Assembly (NCBI GenBank): GCA_963576735.1
Contig: OY755172.1
Span: 4,588,001-4,652,000 of the forward strand
Direction: 5' to 3'
DNA: 64,000 bases
Source of the DNA: Bedellia somnulentella
Lineage: Eukaryota > Arthropoda > Insecta > Lepidoptera > Bedelliidae
The notes below the pieces were generated by a model, which saw only the letters and a list, made by a program, of their open reading frames with translations, made no database searches and was not told where the DNA came from. Each line of letters opens with the position of its first letter. Within the stretch, counting starts at the first letter, position 1. The position numbers were made by a program, and so were the translations under genes. This document shows positions 25,881 to 36,300 of the stretch, in pieces.

Positions 25881-27310
25881 TGAATGCCATAGAGGTTATT
25901 CACCTCGAGCGAATAAATGATAAGCCTTAACTTATAGTTTGATTTTCCCTCCTTCATCTACATACTAATCGTAACTGTAACCACATCGTTAGTTCCTATA
26001 GGGGTATGCAGAAACTATACATCGCAGCTTAGTACGATCCTGGCAAACCTCTCGATCTTCAACTATATTTTCGGAAGCTTGCCTTTTTGGGTACATTCTT
26101 TATTTCCTCCTCCGTGGTCGTCTTCTACTGACAATTCCATTATAATAATAAAAACATTAGTTCTTAGATATAGTTCAAGTCACTCAAAGTTTAAAGAGAG
26201 AGAGAGTTTTTGTGATAATTTAATTTGTGCGAGTCACAAGTTTAGCATATTAGTGTGTAGTACGAAACAAGCCTACTTAGGGGCTTAGAACAGCAGTTAC
26301 CCATTTCTTTCCGTGGGTGTCGAACGAGACGACCGTAAAAACCATTCTTTATTTTCTCTCCACTTCCAATATTATCTAAGGAATGTATAATTCTAATATT
26401 CCCCAATGGCTGTCGGACCTGCATTCAATAAGCCCTGCCGATTGCGACTTATTTTGTGCAACTCTTCGGGGCGGTACTTTGCGGATTCAGTCGACTAGTG
26501 GAATTCCTGACATAGCCTTCTTTCATTGCCCTTTGGATGATTATGAACTTTCTATTAAGACCTGTTGGTAGTCTTTGGAATTTCGGACGAGAAGATATGA
26601 CTTCCCGATCCCTGCTCACCCGACGGAAGAAACTTTACTTTCGCTTAACTTTGCCACAAAAAAAACTACTGGCTTGAAGTTTGGTTTAAAACACACATCT
26701 GTGGTTTAAAGTGAATGAAAGTGGGATTATAACTTACAAGTAATAGATGGCCAAAGTTTCAGCGTTTTAGTCCCATCCAGAAGTTATCAAATAGGGGCCA
26801 GAGAAAATGTGTGAGCACATGATTAAATCGTTCGATCATTTTAAACTTTTATTGATAGTATGTAACATTTTTTTTAACATAGTTTCTGGCAATACCAGAT
26901 TACCGAAGTAAAACTTCCCGAACGTAGTCCATGCGAGTGGGATCCAACATTTAAGTAGCCCTTCTCAATGTTTGCTCTATGTAGCCAATTGGTTTACGCA
27001 AGTTATTCTTAATGTAAGGAACTTCGTGACAATGCTTTCGAAAACATGCCCGCGTATGACACGAATAGTAAAGTTTTCTCTATAGCCACCTAAAACTTAC
27101 TTCTTCTGATACTTTACTCAGCATTATACTATTGACTTAAGGGGGGGGGAGGAGTTCTGTGTCCATTGGAGATAACTTGGTGCCCACTCGAGTTTAACAT
27201 TTACTTCAGCAAAATCCTTATGGCCTCAAAAGGGACATCTCCCACCGTGAGAAAAATAAAGCTATACACGCTAATTATTATACTCACATCGTCTGCCTTT
27301 CCAGCTGTAA
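25881..27310. other. Intergenic region with RTE-like debris
   Basis: About 25985-26125 is a decayed reverse-strand RTE-like 3' end ('gttagttcctataggggta', 'gtacgatcctggcaaacctctc'). The rest holds no recognised gene. The 62-codon frame at 26383-26571 has no family resemblance. A run of nine G lies near 27142-27150. Confidence 0.4.
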
Positions 27311-27311
27311 C

Positions 27312-28440
27312 AACAACGTAATATTGGATTGAATCAGGCGTTACTTTGCGGAAATCCATAGCAATACTTATATTAAAAAGTTTCTTCGCTTAATTCCGCT
27401 AAATACCTGCAGTCTTCATGCAACATGCACTGTGCACCGCCCGCCCTCCCACTTACAAGAAATCGAAAAGCAAACAATGCACCACACACACAAACGAAAG
27501 CGAAAACCACAGGCAACCACAAATATGTGACGCGTATCTCTCAATTTCCTCTATCTTAAAATAACAAGGTCAGGAAATAAGCATGTTTTTGAGATTTATA
27601 GAAAGCCTACACAGACTGATACAGAAATCCCCGCTTCTTCTTGCCATCCTTGGCAACACAAGCTTGCAGCTTTTCATTGCTATGTTCACCGTTTGCTATA
27701 CCTATGTTACCTATGTTGGTCCAATTTCTGAAAAGATTTCTAAGACGCTTAAAGGGTTTGGTATTAAAGTTGCGTTCAGAACAAGTAATAGTTTGAAACT
27801 ATGTAATCAAAAAGAGAAATTAGATAAACACAGGCAATCTAGTGTTTACAAAATTGTTTGTCCTGACTGCAACAGCGTCTACATTGGGCAAACTGGTAGA
27901 AGTTTTCTAACTAGATACGGGGAGCATGTGGCAGGATTCAGAAACGACCATCAAGAAAGGTCTCACTTTGCGAAACATTATTTTAAATACTGGACACGTT
28001 CTCCCTGATAATCATAATCTGGAGATTTTACATACTTGTAATAAGGGTTTAAGATTATGACTTTTAGAGAAACTTGAAATCTCCAGATATGATAATGATA
28101 ATTCTGTTGCACTGCTGCATGAACAGCTGGGCTACACCGTTTCCCCACTTTTGTAATTTTTTTCAAATAATATAGTAACTCGTCATTGATGGCTTTGGGT
28201 AGGAGAGTGGGGAGTCTGGCCTATAAATATCACCGCAAAATCGACAATGACTCGTGTAGAGTCGAAACGCGTCACATATTTTGTGGTTGCCTGTGGTTTT
28301 TGCTTTCGGGTGTGTGTATGGTGCATTGTCTGCTTTTCGATTTCTTGTAAGTGGGAGGGCGGGCGGTGCACAGTGCATGTTGCATGAAGACTGCTGGAAT
28401 TTAGCGGAATTAAGCGAAGAAACTTTTTAATATTAGTATT
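27312..28440 (+). mobile_element. Penelope-like element fragment with inverted terminal repeats
   Basis: The frame 27583-28008 encodes the C-terminal end of a Penelope-like reverse transcriptase joined to a GIY-YIG endonuclease. Visible are the linker YVGPISEKISKTLKGFGIKV, then VYKIVCPDCNSVYIGQTGRS and a Arg/His block (RYGEHVAGFRN...HFAKH). The catalytic RT core is missing, so the copy is 5' truncated, and the N-terminal 40 or so residues do not look like the family. Repeats of about 160 bp flank it in inverted order (about 27375-27535 and 28268-28435). A further foldback copy of the same repeat lies at 36890-37200. Penelope-like elements often carry such terminal repeats. Confidence 0.8.
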
Positions 28441-28548
28441 GCAATGTAATAGACAAACCAATACAAAGAGTACATCAAATATATGGTATTAATGAAATCC
28501 ATCGTGATTTTGTGTATATCTTTATTGAGCATTTAGTTTTTAATCAAA

Positions 28549-28824
28549 TTAACATCGGCAAGGCCTACTGTTGACTCTTCTTACAATACGTCTCCTTGAA
28601 CATTTACACCGACTTATCCAGAGTGTAAAAAGAAGTAAAGTAAATAAAAGAAACAGAATTACGCATTGCGTCACAGGATCTTTGAGATCAAGTGATGGTA
28701 ATTTCCTCCCTGTCGATGTCGGTGGTTTCTCCTGACTCGGATATTTGGTTCGCCGCACCGAATTTATTGATATTGTTGGAGAGTCATTCGCCATGCGATT
28801 GTAGTTGTTAGCACTAGCACTCAT
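28549..28824 (-). CDS. Possible small membrane protein gene
   Basis: An uninterrupted 91-codon ORF starts MSASANNYNRMANDSP. It has a polar Ser/Thr/Pro-rich N-terminal half, one clear transmembrane segment (VTQCVILFLLFTLLLFTLWI) and a short basic Cys/Arg-rich tail (RCKCSRRRIVRRVNSRPCRC). An AATAAA on the minus strand (28519-28524) lies about 25 nt past the stop. The TM plus basic tail suggests a type II or III orientation with the tail in the cytosol. No family was recognised. It lies between a Penelope fragment and other repeats, so it could be chance. No intron is needed. Confidence 0.4.
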   Translation of the reverse strand: MSASANNYNRMANDSPTISINSVRRTKYPSQEKPPTSTGRKLPSLDLKDPVTQCVILFLLFTLLLFTLWISRCKCSRRRIVRRVNSRPCRC

Positions 28825-29191
28825 CCTTTCAGCTTATTTATGACACCATTGTTATGTGATAGTTTTGAGGTTGCTATGATTTAGCGGGCGATGAACTATA
28901 ATATAGCAGCTTTATAGTACCTATTTATATCCATTGTCCAGTTTTATAGGACTAATAATGTAAGAGATTGCTGGGCTTTCTATGCTTTTATGAACTTCAT
29001 TTTTGTTACTTCATTTATTTTACGTTATGAAATATATTTGTGCAACATTTTTAATGTGTAAATTGTGATAGTTTCAGTCAGTTTATTTTGAAAAATGTTA
29101 TTTTTTCATATTGGTTAAGGTTGGATATTTCTGCCAGTTCACAGCTTTATCTTTACTATTATTATAAAATTCATTTCAAAGACCGTAACTC

Positions 29192-29567
29192 TCATGCCCA
29201 CGAGACGATTTTGCGCCGGAGCTAAGCCCGGCTTCAAACTCTGTGTATATAACTCTATGAAGCTAACCACACGACCTCCAAGAAGAATACAGGCCGCGAG
29301 TAGTCAGTCGCTCGCCGTACCCTACGGTGAGCTCGGTGAGCGGTAACAGTTCGCCAAAGCCCCACTCCGTTTTCACGGGTGGCGAAAAGACACCTTGAAA
29401 ATCTTCATTTAAATGGGAGACTCCAATTCCGCGCGCTCTTACGGACGCGAGACGAAATCCCCGAGCACGTGCCCACCGCCGTCGCCGGAACCAGGGCCGC
29501 CGGGACGCTCGCAAACAGTATGCGCCGGCAACAAACCGGACCGTGTTAAACCGTCTCGTGGACATGA
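29192..29567. repeat. GC-rich element with terminal inverted repeats
   Basis: A block about 375 bp long, much richer in GC than its flanks, is bounded by inverted repeats of about 20 bp with three mismatches (TCATGCCCACGAGACGATTT at 29192 and its complement ending at 29567). The Arg/Trp-rich ORF on its minus strand has no family match and is probably not a gene. No clear target-site duplication was seen. Confidence 0.45.
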
Positions 29568-29834
29568 ACCCTTAAAGTAATTTGTTGTAGGAATTAATCT
29601 GAACTAAAATAATTGATTGTTCTGATGTATTTAAGATTACCTACGTGTGACGCTGACGCTGTTAAAAATAAAAATAAAATTATACCTGATTCCTTAAAAA
29701 GGCTATCAGATTTTCCATTTCCAAATAGGGGACCAATATAAAAAGACTTATTCAGGTATCCTGCTATTTTTATAATGGTATCATTACATAAAGATAAGAT
29801 ACCTTACTAATAAATACAGGAAACAACAACAAAA

Positions 29835-30460
29835 AAAAAGTCCTACAAGCCCTAATGAGCTACGAGTGCAAATCAGGGCTCATATATGAATGTCACAAAG
29901 CCCTAACGGTGATAGGGCAAACCAATGAAACTACCATACAATGGATCAAAGGACACAGCGGATCACGCGGCAATGATGCAGCAGACGAATTGGCCAGAAG
30001 AGGATCAGATACCCCGTTTACAGGCGCAGAACCATGTCTGCCTCTACCAAACGATCAGTTAAAAACTATAGTCCGTAAGGCCATACGAGGTAAGTGGGAC
30101 GCATGTTGGTCCTCGGAAAGCGGCTGCAGTCAAGCCAAAACAGCTTTACCCAGGTTCAACAAGAAACTTACTAACAAACTATTTAAACTTAACAAAAAAC
30201 AAATCAGTTGGATCACAGCCACCCTCACGGGGCATGGCCCTTTTAACAAACACTTGTTTACTTTAGGTGTTACAGATAGCCCTTAGTGCAGAGCATGCAT
30301 GGAGAAGGAGGAAACAGCTGCGCACGTGCTCCTCGAGTGTACAGGCGTAGCGGATTACAGGGTAACACACCTGGGTGACGCCAGGTCGCTCCCTGAGGTG
30401 TTCAAGGATATTAGGGGGATCCTGAACTTCCTTGGTGAGCTGGGATGGCTAGAGTAGTGC
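29835..30460 (+). mobile_element. LINE 3' fragment with RNase H domain, broken by one stop
   Basis: From about 29840 the frame encodes the end of an RNase H domain (IQWIKGHSGSRGNDAADELA) and the basic region seen after it in insect non-LTR elements (LNKKQISWITATLTGHGPFNKH). A TAG at 30284-30286 interrupts the frame. Beyond it the same frame continues as a Cys/His motif (CRACMEKEETAAHVLLEC) to about 30456. The copy is 5' truncated after an A-rich junction and is not functional. Confidence 0.75.
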
Positions 30461-30528
30461 CATCCCTTCATCACGCAAAACAGGCGCACAAAAGACGTCG
30501 ACTTGCGGAAAATTACCCGTTCAAATAC

Positions 30529-30645
30529 AATACAGGAAAGAAACATTTCAACACTAGCGGGGATCGAACTCGCGACCTCTGGGTATACGTATTAAGTAGT
30601 GTTAGCGTTACCTACCTCCGATTTTTTTACAGTTTACGTTAACTT
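30529..30645 (-). repeat. SINE family B fragment
   Basis: It has the reverse-oriented 'ttcaacactagcggggatcgaactcgcgacc' B-box block joined directly to the 'tattaagtagtgttagcgttacctacctccg' body, with the tRNA-like middle deleted. Confidence 0.6.
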
Positions 30646-30895
30646 TGCATACAATTTACAGACAATTCTGAATAGGCTGATCCGCGATAGTTTTTTGCCT
30701 TCTGGTGTGACCTCTTTCCTTAATATAAAGTCATAATAACCGCTTTGCACCAGTCTTATGGTACTTTGCCATTCGACCAGCATTTGTGGAAAAGGATGTA
30801 CAATCAAGAAGCTACCACCCCCTTTACATCCCTCAGCATTTCAATAGTTTTCCTGTCATACCCTGCCGCTCCCTAGTTTCATATGTTTATAATAA

Positions 30896-31210
30896 ATAAA
30901 GGAAAGAAATATTTCGACACCGGTGGGGATCGATCCCGCGACCTCCGGGTATACGCCCCCGTCGTCGCTCTGCCAATTGAGCTACAGTGTCAATGGCTCC
31001 CAGTGCGAAATTCTTCTATCCTTTGTTTCTTTTACACTTTTTAAGTAGTGTTTGCGTTCCCTACCTCCGAATTTATTACAAATTCGGAAGGCCACTTGTC
31101 TACCTTTTCAGATAGAGTGCATAAGTTGAGAACGCTTTACTATCACATAATTTGAATGATTTGTTCATTGGGGAATGAGGTTTTCATGAACAAAAACATT
31201 CAAATTCATA
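30896..31210 (-). repeat. SINE family B, near full-length copy
   Basis: A reverse-oriented single copy of the unit in the 1936-2836 array. It has the 'aggaaagaaatatttcgacac' end, the tRNA-like head (about 30919-30992), the 'cctttgtttcttttacac' region, the 'ccacttgtctaccttttcagatag' body and the terminal 'gaggttttcatgaacaaaaacatt'. Confidence 0.75.
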
Positions 31211-31484
31211 TGTTGATGTCACAGAGATAGGAGCGTTCAAAGTTTGAATTTTAGTGCCTTTTCCATATTGTGGGTGTGGGTTAGGTTTGGTGTGTAAAAG
31301 AAACAGTTTACGTGCACTTTTTATTTGTAGAGTTTTCACTACTCCATAGATTCAACCATCAGCAATAGATTGGGATATTTAACTCAATTTCGACTAAAGT
31401 GTGGATTGAGTCCTTTCCTTACTGCTTATATTTACATTCAATTAAGGAGAGATCGAGTTATGACTATGATGTAACGACTTTGAA

Positions 31485-32077
31485 AGAAGAGTGAAAAAGG
31501 GTAATGCGGTAAATGGAGCAATGAATAGCCTAATGATCAGTCAATCGGTGTCTGAAAAGGCCCGAATGGCTGTGCATGATGCTGTTCTTGTTCCTACGCT
31601 TATGTATGGAAGCGAATGTTGGGTGTGGCAGAAGAAGCATGAGAGCAGAGTGAATGCAGTAGAGATGAGGTCCCTCAGAAAAATTTTTAATGTTAGATTG
31701 TGTGACCGAGTGAGAAATAGTGTTATTCGTGAAAAGTGTGGTGTAAAAGATGATATTGTAAGAAAGATAGAAAAAGGAATGTTGAGATGGTTTGGGCACA
31801 TAGAGAGGATGGATGATAGAAAATTGGTAAAAGGGATCTATAGAGCTAGTGTGGATGGTAATGTTAGTAGAGGACGACCACGGAGAACACACTTGGACCA
31901 AATTGAGAGTGTGCTCAAAAAGGCTGGCGTCCGAAGTATGAAGAATAAAAGAGCATGTATGAAAAGATTGATGGATGTAAACGAAGCTAGAGAGGTTTGT
32001 CAGGATCGTACGAAGTAGCGATCGATAGTCTCTGCCTACCCCAATGGGAATTAATGGCGTGAGTATATGTATGTATG
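31485..32077 (+). mobile_element. RTE-like LINE 3' end with coding remnant
   Basis: The open frame 31491-32018 encodes the C-terminal part of a reverse transcriptase protein of RTE-like elements (ARMAVHDAVLVPTLMYGSEC, RWFGHIERMDD, VSRGRPRRT). The 3' end 'cgatcgatagtctctgcctaccccaatggga' and a GTAT microsatellite tail follow. It is 5' truncated and lacks the RT core. The same 3' end recurs at 6520-6750, 25985-26125, 43318-43440, 58350-58505 and 62740-63050. Confidence 0.8.
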
Positions 32078-32099
32078 TAACGACTAAAAAACTGTAGTC

Positions 32100-32290
32100 A
32101 TTTAAAGTCACTGTATACGCTGCCACATGACAAGGACATTACCCATATGGGTTTTCTGCGCGATAATTTTCCCCACCGTTAACAACCACTTTAAATACGT
32201 GTACTTAACACATATGAATTTAAAAAAGACACATAGGTGTAGGCCTAACTCGGTATTCGAACCTTATATCATAGTTACCATGCATGATAC
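32100..32290 (-). repeat. SINE family A, diverged copy
   Basis: It keeps the 'ccgttaacaacca' and 'taggcctaactcggtattcgaacc' blocks in reverse orientation, with many changes. Confidence 0.45.
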
Positions 32291-33363
32291 GTGGTCGGTC
32301 ACGGTCCCCACTGAGAAATCGCGATTTATAAACAATAATGATATAAAGAAATTATGATGATGCACACGGGTGAAATCAAAGGACATTCAGTGAACTACTT
32401 GTTGTAACTGTTAGTCAAAAATTACAAAAGGAGAGAGTGATGTACAATAGCAGCTAATAAAAATAATAATATTTAATATATATATAAATATATAAAATAT
32501 TTTCTAATCGCATTCATAACGTACAAACTTAGTATCCTCTACTCTTATATCCGGTACTCTTTATTATATGTCATAACGTTATCCAAAGCGAAATATTAAC
32601 GTAAAATTATCTTATTGGCGTTATTTATTTCAAAGATAAATATTTTAACTTATTCTAACATTGGTAACGTTTTATAATTTTTAACACATTTGCTCGTACT
32701 TTTACTTTCATTTTACTAAATGTATAAGTTGTTTGTTTTGAAAGAAAATATGGATATTTTTTTTTACATCTTTTTATTGAGTCAATGAGCGCATTGAGTG
32801 TCTTTTACTAAAGTTTAAATTTTATAAATATTTCTAAGTAAGCTTTGTCATTAAAAAATATTACTATTTTTAGTGTTCTAGGACCTGGAACGTTATAGAT
32901 TTTAACGCTACTTGAGAGAATGTTTTAAAGAATCGAGTCAAGTCAAGTGCTTTGTTAATCGATAATATTTACGTATACAAGTTATTGATGTTGATGTCAC
33001 TGACTGTCAGTGTCAGTAATACATACATTAGTTTTTTTTACTCATTCGTTCACAATTCCTATATTTTGCTGAGGTATTTATTTTACTATCTGATGACTAG
33101 TTAAATTAATACTTTCCCATTACTTACTTTGAATGTTAATTTATTTAGATATAGATTCGTTTTGCTCATTTCTTTCATTAAAATTATTCTTTTATGGTGA
33201 TCTGGAACCCATTTTTAAGTTTGGACTATACCTGAAAAGTTATCAGCATTCCAAGAATAAATAATGTTTTCCTGTGCATATTACTTGTGTTTTTCGTGTA
33301 TATTGAATTAAGTGGATTTGCGGTATTACATTTTCCATTAAACTTAGATTTGGGTATGAAAAC
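32291..33363. promoter_or_regulatory. Spacer and probable promoter region of the golgin gene
   Basis: AT-rich sequence without recognised coding. The 5' leader of the golgin gene probably lies in the last few hundred bases before the ATG at 33364. No TATA box, DRE or E-box was convincingly placed. Confidence 0.3.
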
Positions 33364-36300
33364 ATGTTTAAAAAGTTTAAAGATAAATTAGCAGAAGAAG
33401 TGAAGTCTTCACCTCAAAGAATACAACAATTCGCTCAAGCAGCACAGGTAACTACACAACAACATTTGTAATCTGTAAAGGGCTAAACCCTTCACTTTAT
33501 AACCATCTCTTATTCTGTGTGTGATTCAATGTAATATAAATTCATCATGGACAAGTACCTTTTCCACAATCTAGCATCAATCTTTGTGTTTTTGGTATTT
33601 TACAGAAAACAAGACTAAACTTTAATTTTTTTCAGGCTGCTGTTACTTCAGCATCTAGTAGTATATCTGACATCACCAATACTGATTTATTTTCTATAGG
33701 AGACAATGGTATGTAAATAATCTTAATCATGCATATATACCCACAGCTATAAATCACATTAAGGAGAATCACAGGCTTTAAAATAAAAAAATCCTTAGAT
33801 CCTTTGAAAGTTTGATGAGGAAAAGATTGTGAAATGCAGGATTTATTTATTTATTTAAGGAACACCAACAGCATACATATTAACACAATCATATGATTAT
33901 ATAATAACTAAAGTCCTATTCTAATATTGTATGCCAATTAAAGGCGTACACAACACTTGCACAATAATAAATACAACAAACGTTATACCTAGTAATTTAA
34001 ATTAAAATGTAAAATGAAAAATAAATTTATAAATATCTGATAACTTAAATTTTGAATTGATGCAGTATTTTACCCTGGAATGTTTTTAAAGAATCATTAA
34101 AAATATCAATATTTGGAATTTTTCTATTAATTTCATTAAATTCCTGACAGATTCTATTAAGAGGTGCGTACAAGCCAGTATTAGTTCTAGAAAAGTTGGT
34201 TTGGAAAAAGTTTTGTATATGTTTTCTGGGGTGATTAAACGGGACTGATAGTCTAATTTTCTCGGTAAAATGATTGCACTCTATTTTATTTGAGAAAATT
34301 TTATGGAGAAATGATAAATCTTGTAAAATGCGACGGTCACGTAATGTATTCATTTAAAAAAAAAAAAAACTATTGTTCTATGGATATTCCTATGGAAGTA
34401 TAGGCCAAGTATCTGGTAAATGCTCTTTGGATACTTTCAAGCCGCTGAGAGTGTACAGAGTAGTGAGGGCTCCATGCGGTACTGGCGAATTCTAATTGGC
34501 TGCGGACCAGCGCATTATACAGCATTAATTTTGTGCCTGCATTACGAAAATCTTAAGAATTTCTCTTTAAGAACCCCAAACATTTGAGCTGATTTTTGGA
34601 CAATATGATCATAATGAGAAATGAAATTGAGTTTACTGTCAACTATAACACCCAAATCTCTGATTTCATTTGTTTGTTCTGGAATGGATGTTACTCCTAT
34701 TCTAATATATAAATAGGAATATAAGTTTTTTTAAATGCTTTAATTGTTATGTGCAATAAAAAGTTACTATTTTTATTTAATTAATTTAATTCTACTTGTA
34801 CTAACTTTTAGCAAAACCAAATTGAGATGTGATATATATTTATAATATTTATTTATTTTCACTTTGTTAATATATGATTAATCTTATTTACAGAAAGTCA
34901 AAAAAGTCCCTCTTTAAAAACAGTATCACTTCAAAAAGATGATGTTCCAAACATAATGCAATCCTCACAATCTTCATTTACTATCGCTGCAGATTATGGT
35001 GACTATAGTGCAGTACCTGATGTGAGTATAAGATTATAGGATACACACATACATACATACATCCATCCTGACGTCCCTCAGCAGGGACAAAGGGCCTTGA
35101 GCAGATTTCTCCATCTGGCTCGATCTTGGGCAGCGGCTGCGAGATCCTCCCACTTCTCACGTGTGGTTGGAGACCCATCACCAAAAACCTTTATTTTACC
35201 GCCTTTTCCCCACTCAACTTCCAAAAGTGGCTAAGGAATTTATAATTCCTTGGCTCTGGCTACCCCTTCTAGGGAATTATAGCCATGAGTATATGTATGT
35301 ATGTATGTATGTATGAAAAATAACTGCCTCTTCCAACAACAGATTAGATTGCTACTCAGGTTGTATCCATTTCACTGTGTTGAATTCATCATTCAACATC
35401 AGAAAATAAGATGTTCACTCATAAGATTAGATTTTAAATATAAACAAAATATATTATACACAGATGGAATTAGGCCCAAACTAAGTAAACTTGTATTTTA
35501 CTAACTCAACAATATATTTAATATTATATAATAAACATAATATAAATGTTCACACCGTTTATCTCCAATGGGGTTGGCAGAGGTACCAATACTTATGAAC
35601 AATGCGACAGTGCCATCTAGTGTCCAAAGTAGGTACCCACGTTTTGCTTAGACAGTGTACTCACATTTTAGGGGCAGGCCTATCACCGTTTTGTACGAAT
35701 CCACTTTCACATGGCTAATTACAACGGCCATGTGGGTTTGCTCACGATGTTTACCCTCACTGTAAACAACCATGATAAATTAACCACACATATGAGTTTA
35801 GGAAAGACAAATTGGTGTAGGCCCGACCTGTCATTTGAACTCACGCATGGGTTCAATTATGGGCGGGTATTCTACCCATTGAACTAACATGTTGTCTATC
35901 CTCATATAATACATATTTAACTAACATGCATACATAAATGCTGCTCTCAGCAGTGATCAAACTTGCAACCACTGGACCAAGAAGCTAGTGGCCTATCCAG
36001 TCAGTATACATATAACAGACATACATATAAACCTATGAAAATCATATCATTTTTTATCATTGAATACAATTGCAACAAATAAGTGGCTTATTCAGTAATC
36101 TTGCTGCGAAGTAAAAATGAAATGTATATCTTTGATTTTACGAGATGGCTTGCAAGCCCTCAATCCCAGAAAGATTGGTAGTTTTTTACACAATCGAGTA
36201 CACAATGAACAGGGTATAGAGCCTGTCAATATTTAATATGAATTCAATTTTACATGAATCCTAATTAATTACACACATAATTTATATCTCAAACTCGAAC

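Noticed and set aside
26383..26571. 62-codon ORF downstream of the ABC transporter
   Set aside because: No family resemblance, no signals, and it lies in repeat debris.
29263..29565. Arg-rich 100-codon minus-strand ORF as a gene
   Set aside because: It is confined to the GC-rich TIR block; the composition follows the base bias and no family is recognised.
34045..34353. Minus-strand ORF as an independent gene
   Set aside because: Its sequence (RRILQDLSFLHKIF) is the conserved 3' coding end of LINEs, and adjacent fragments continue the same decayed element.
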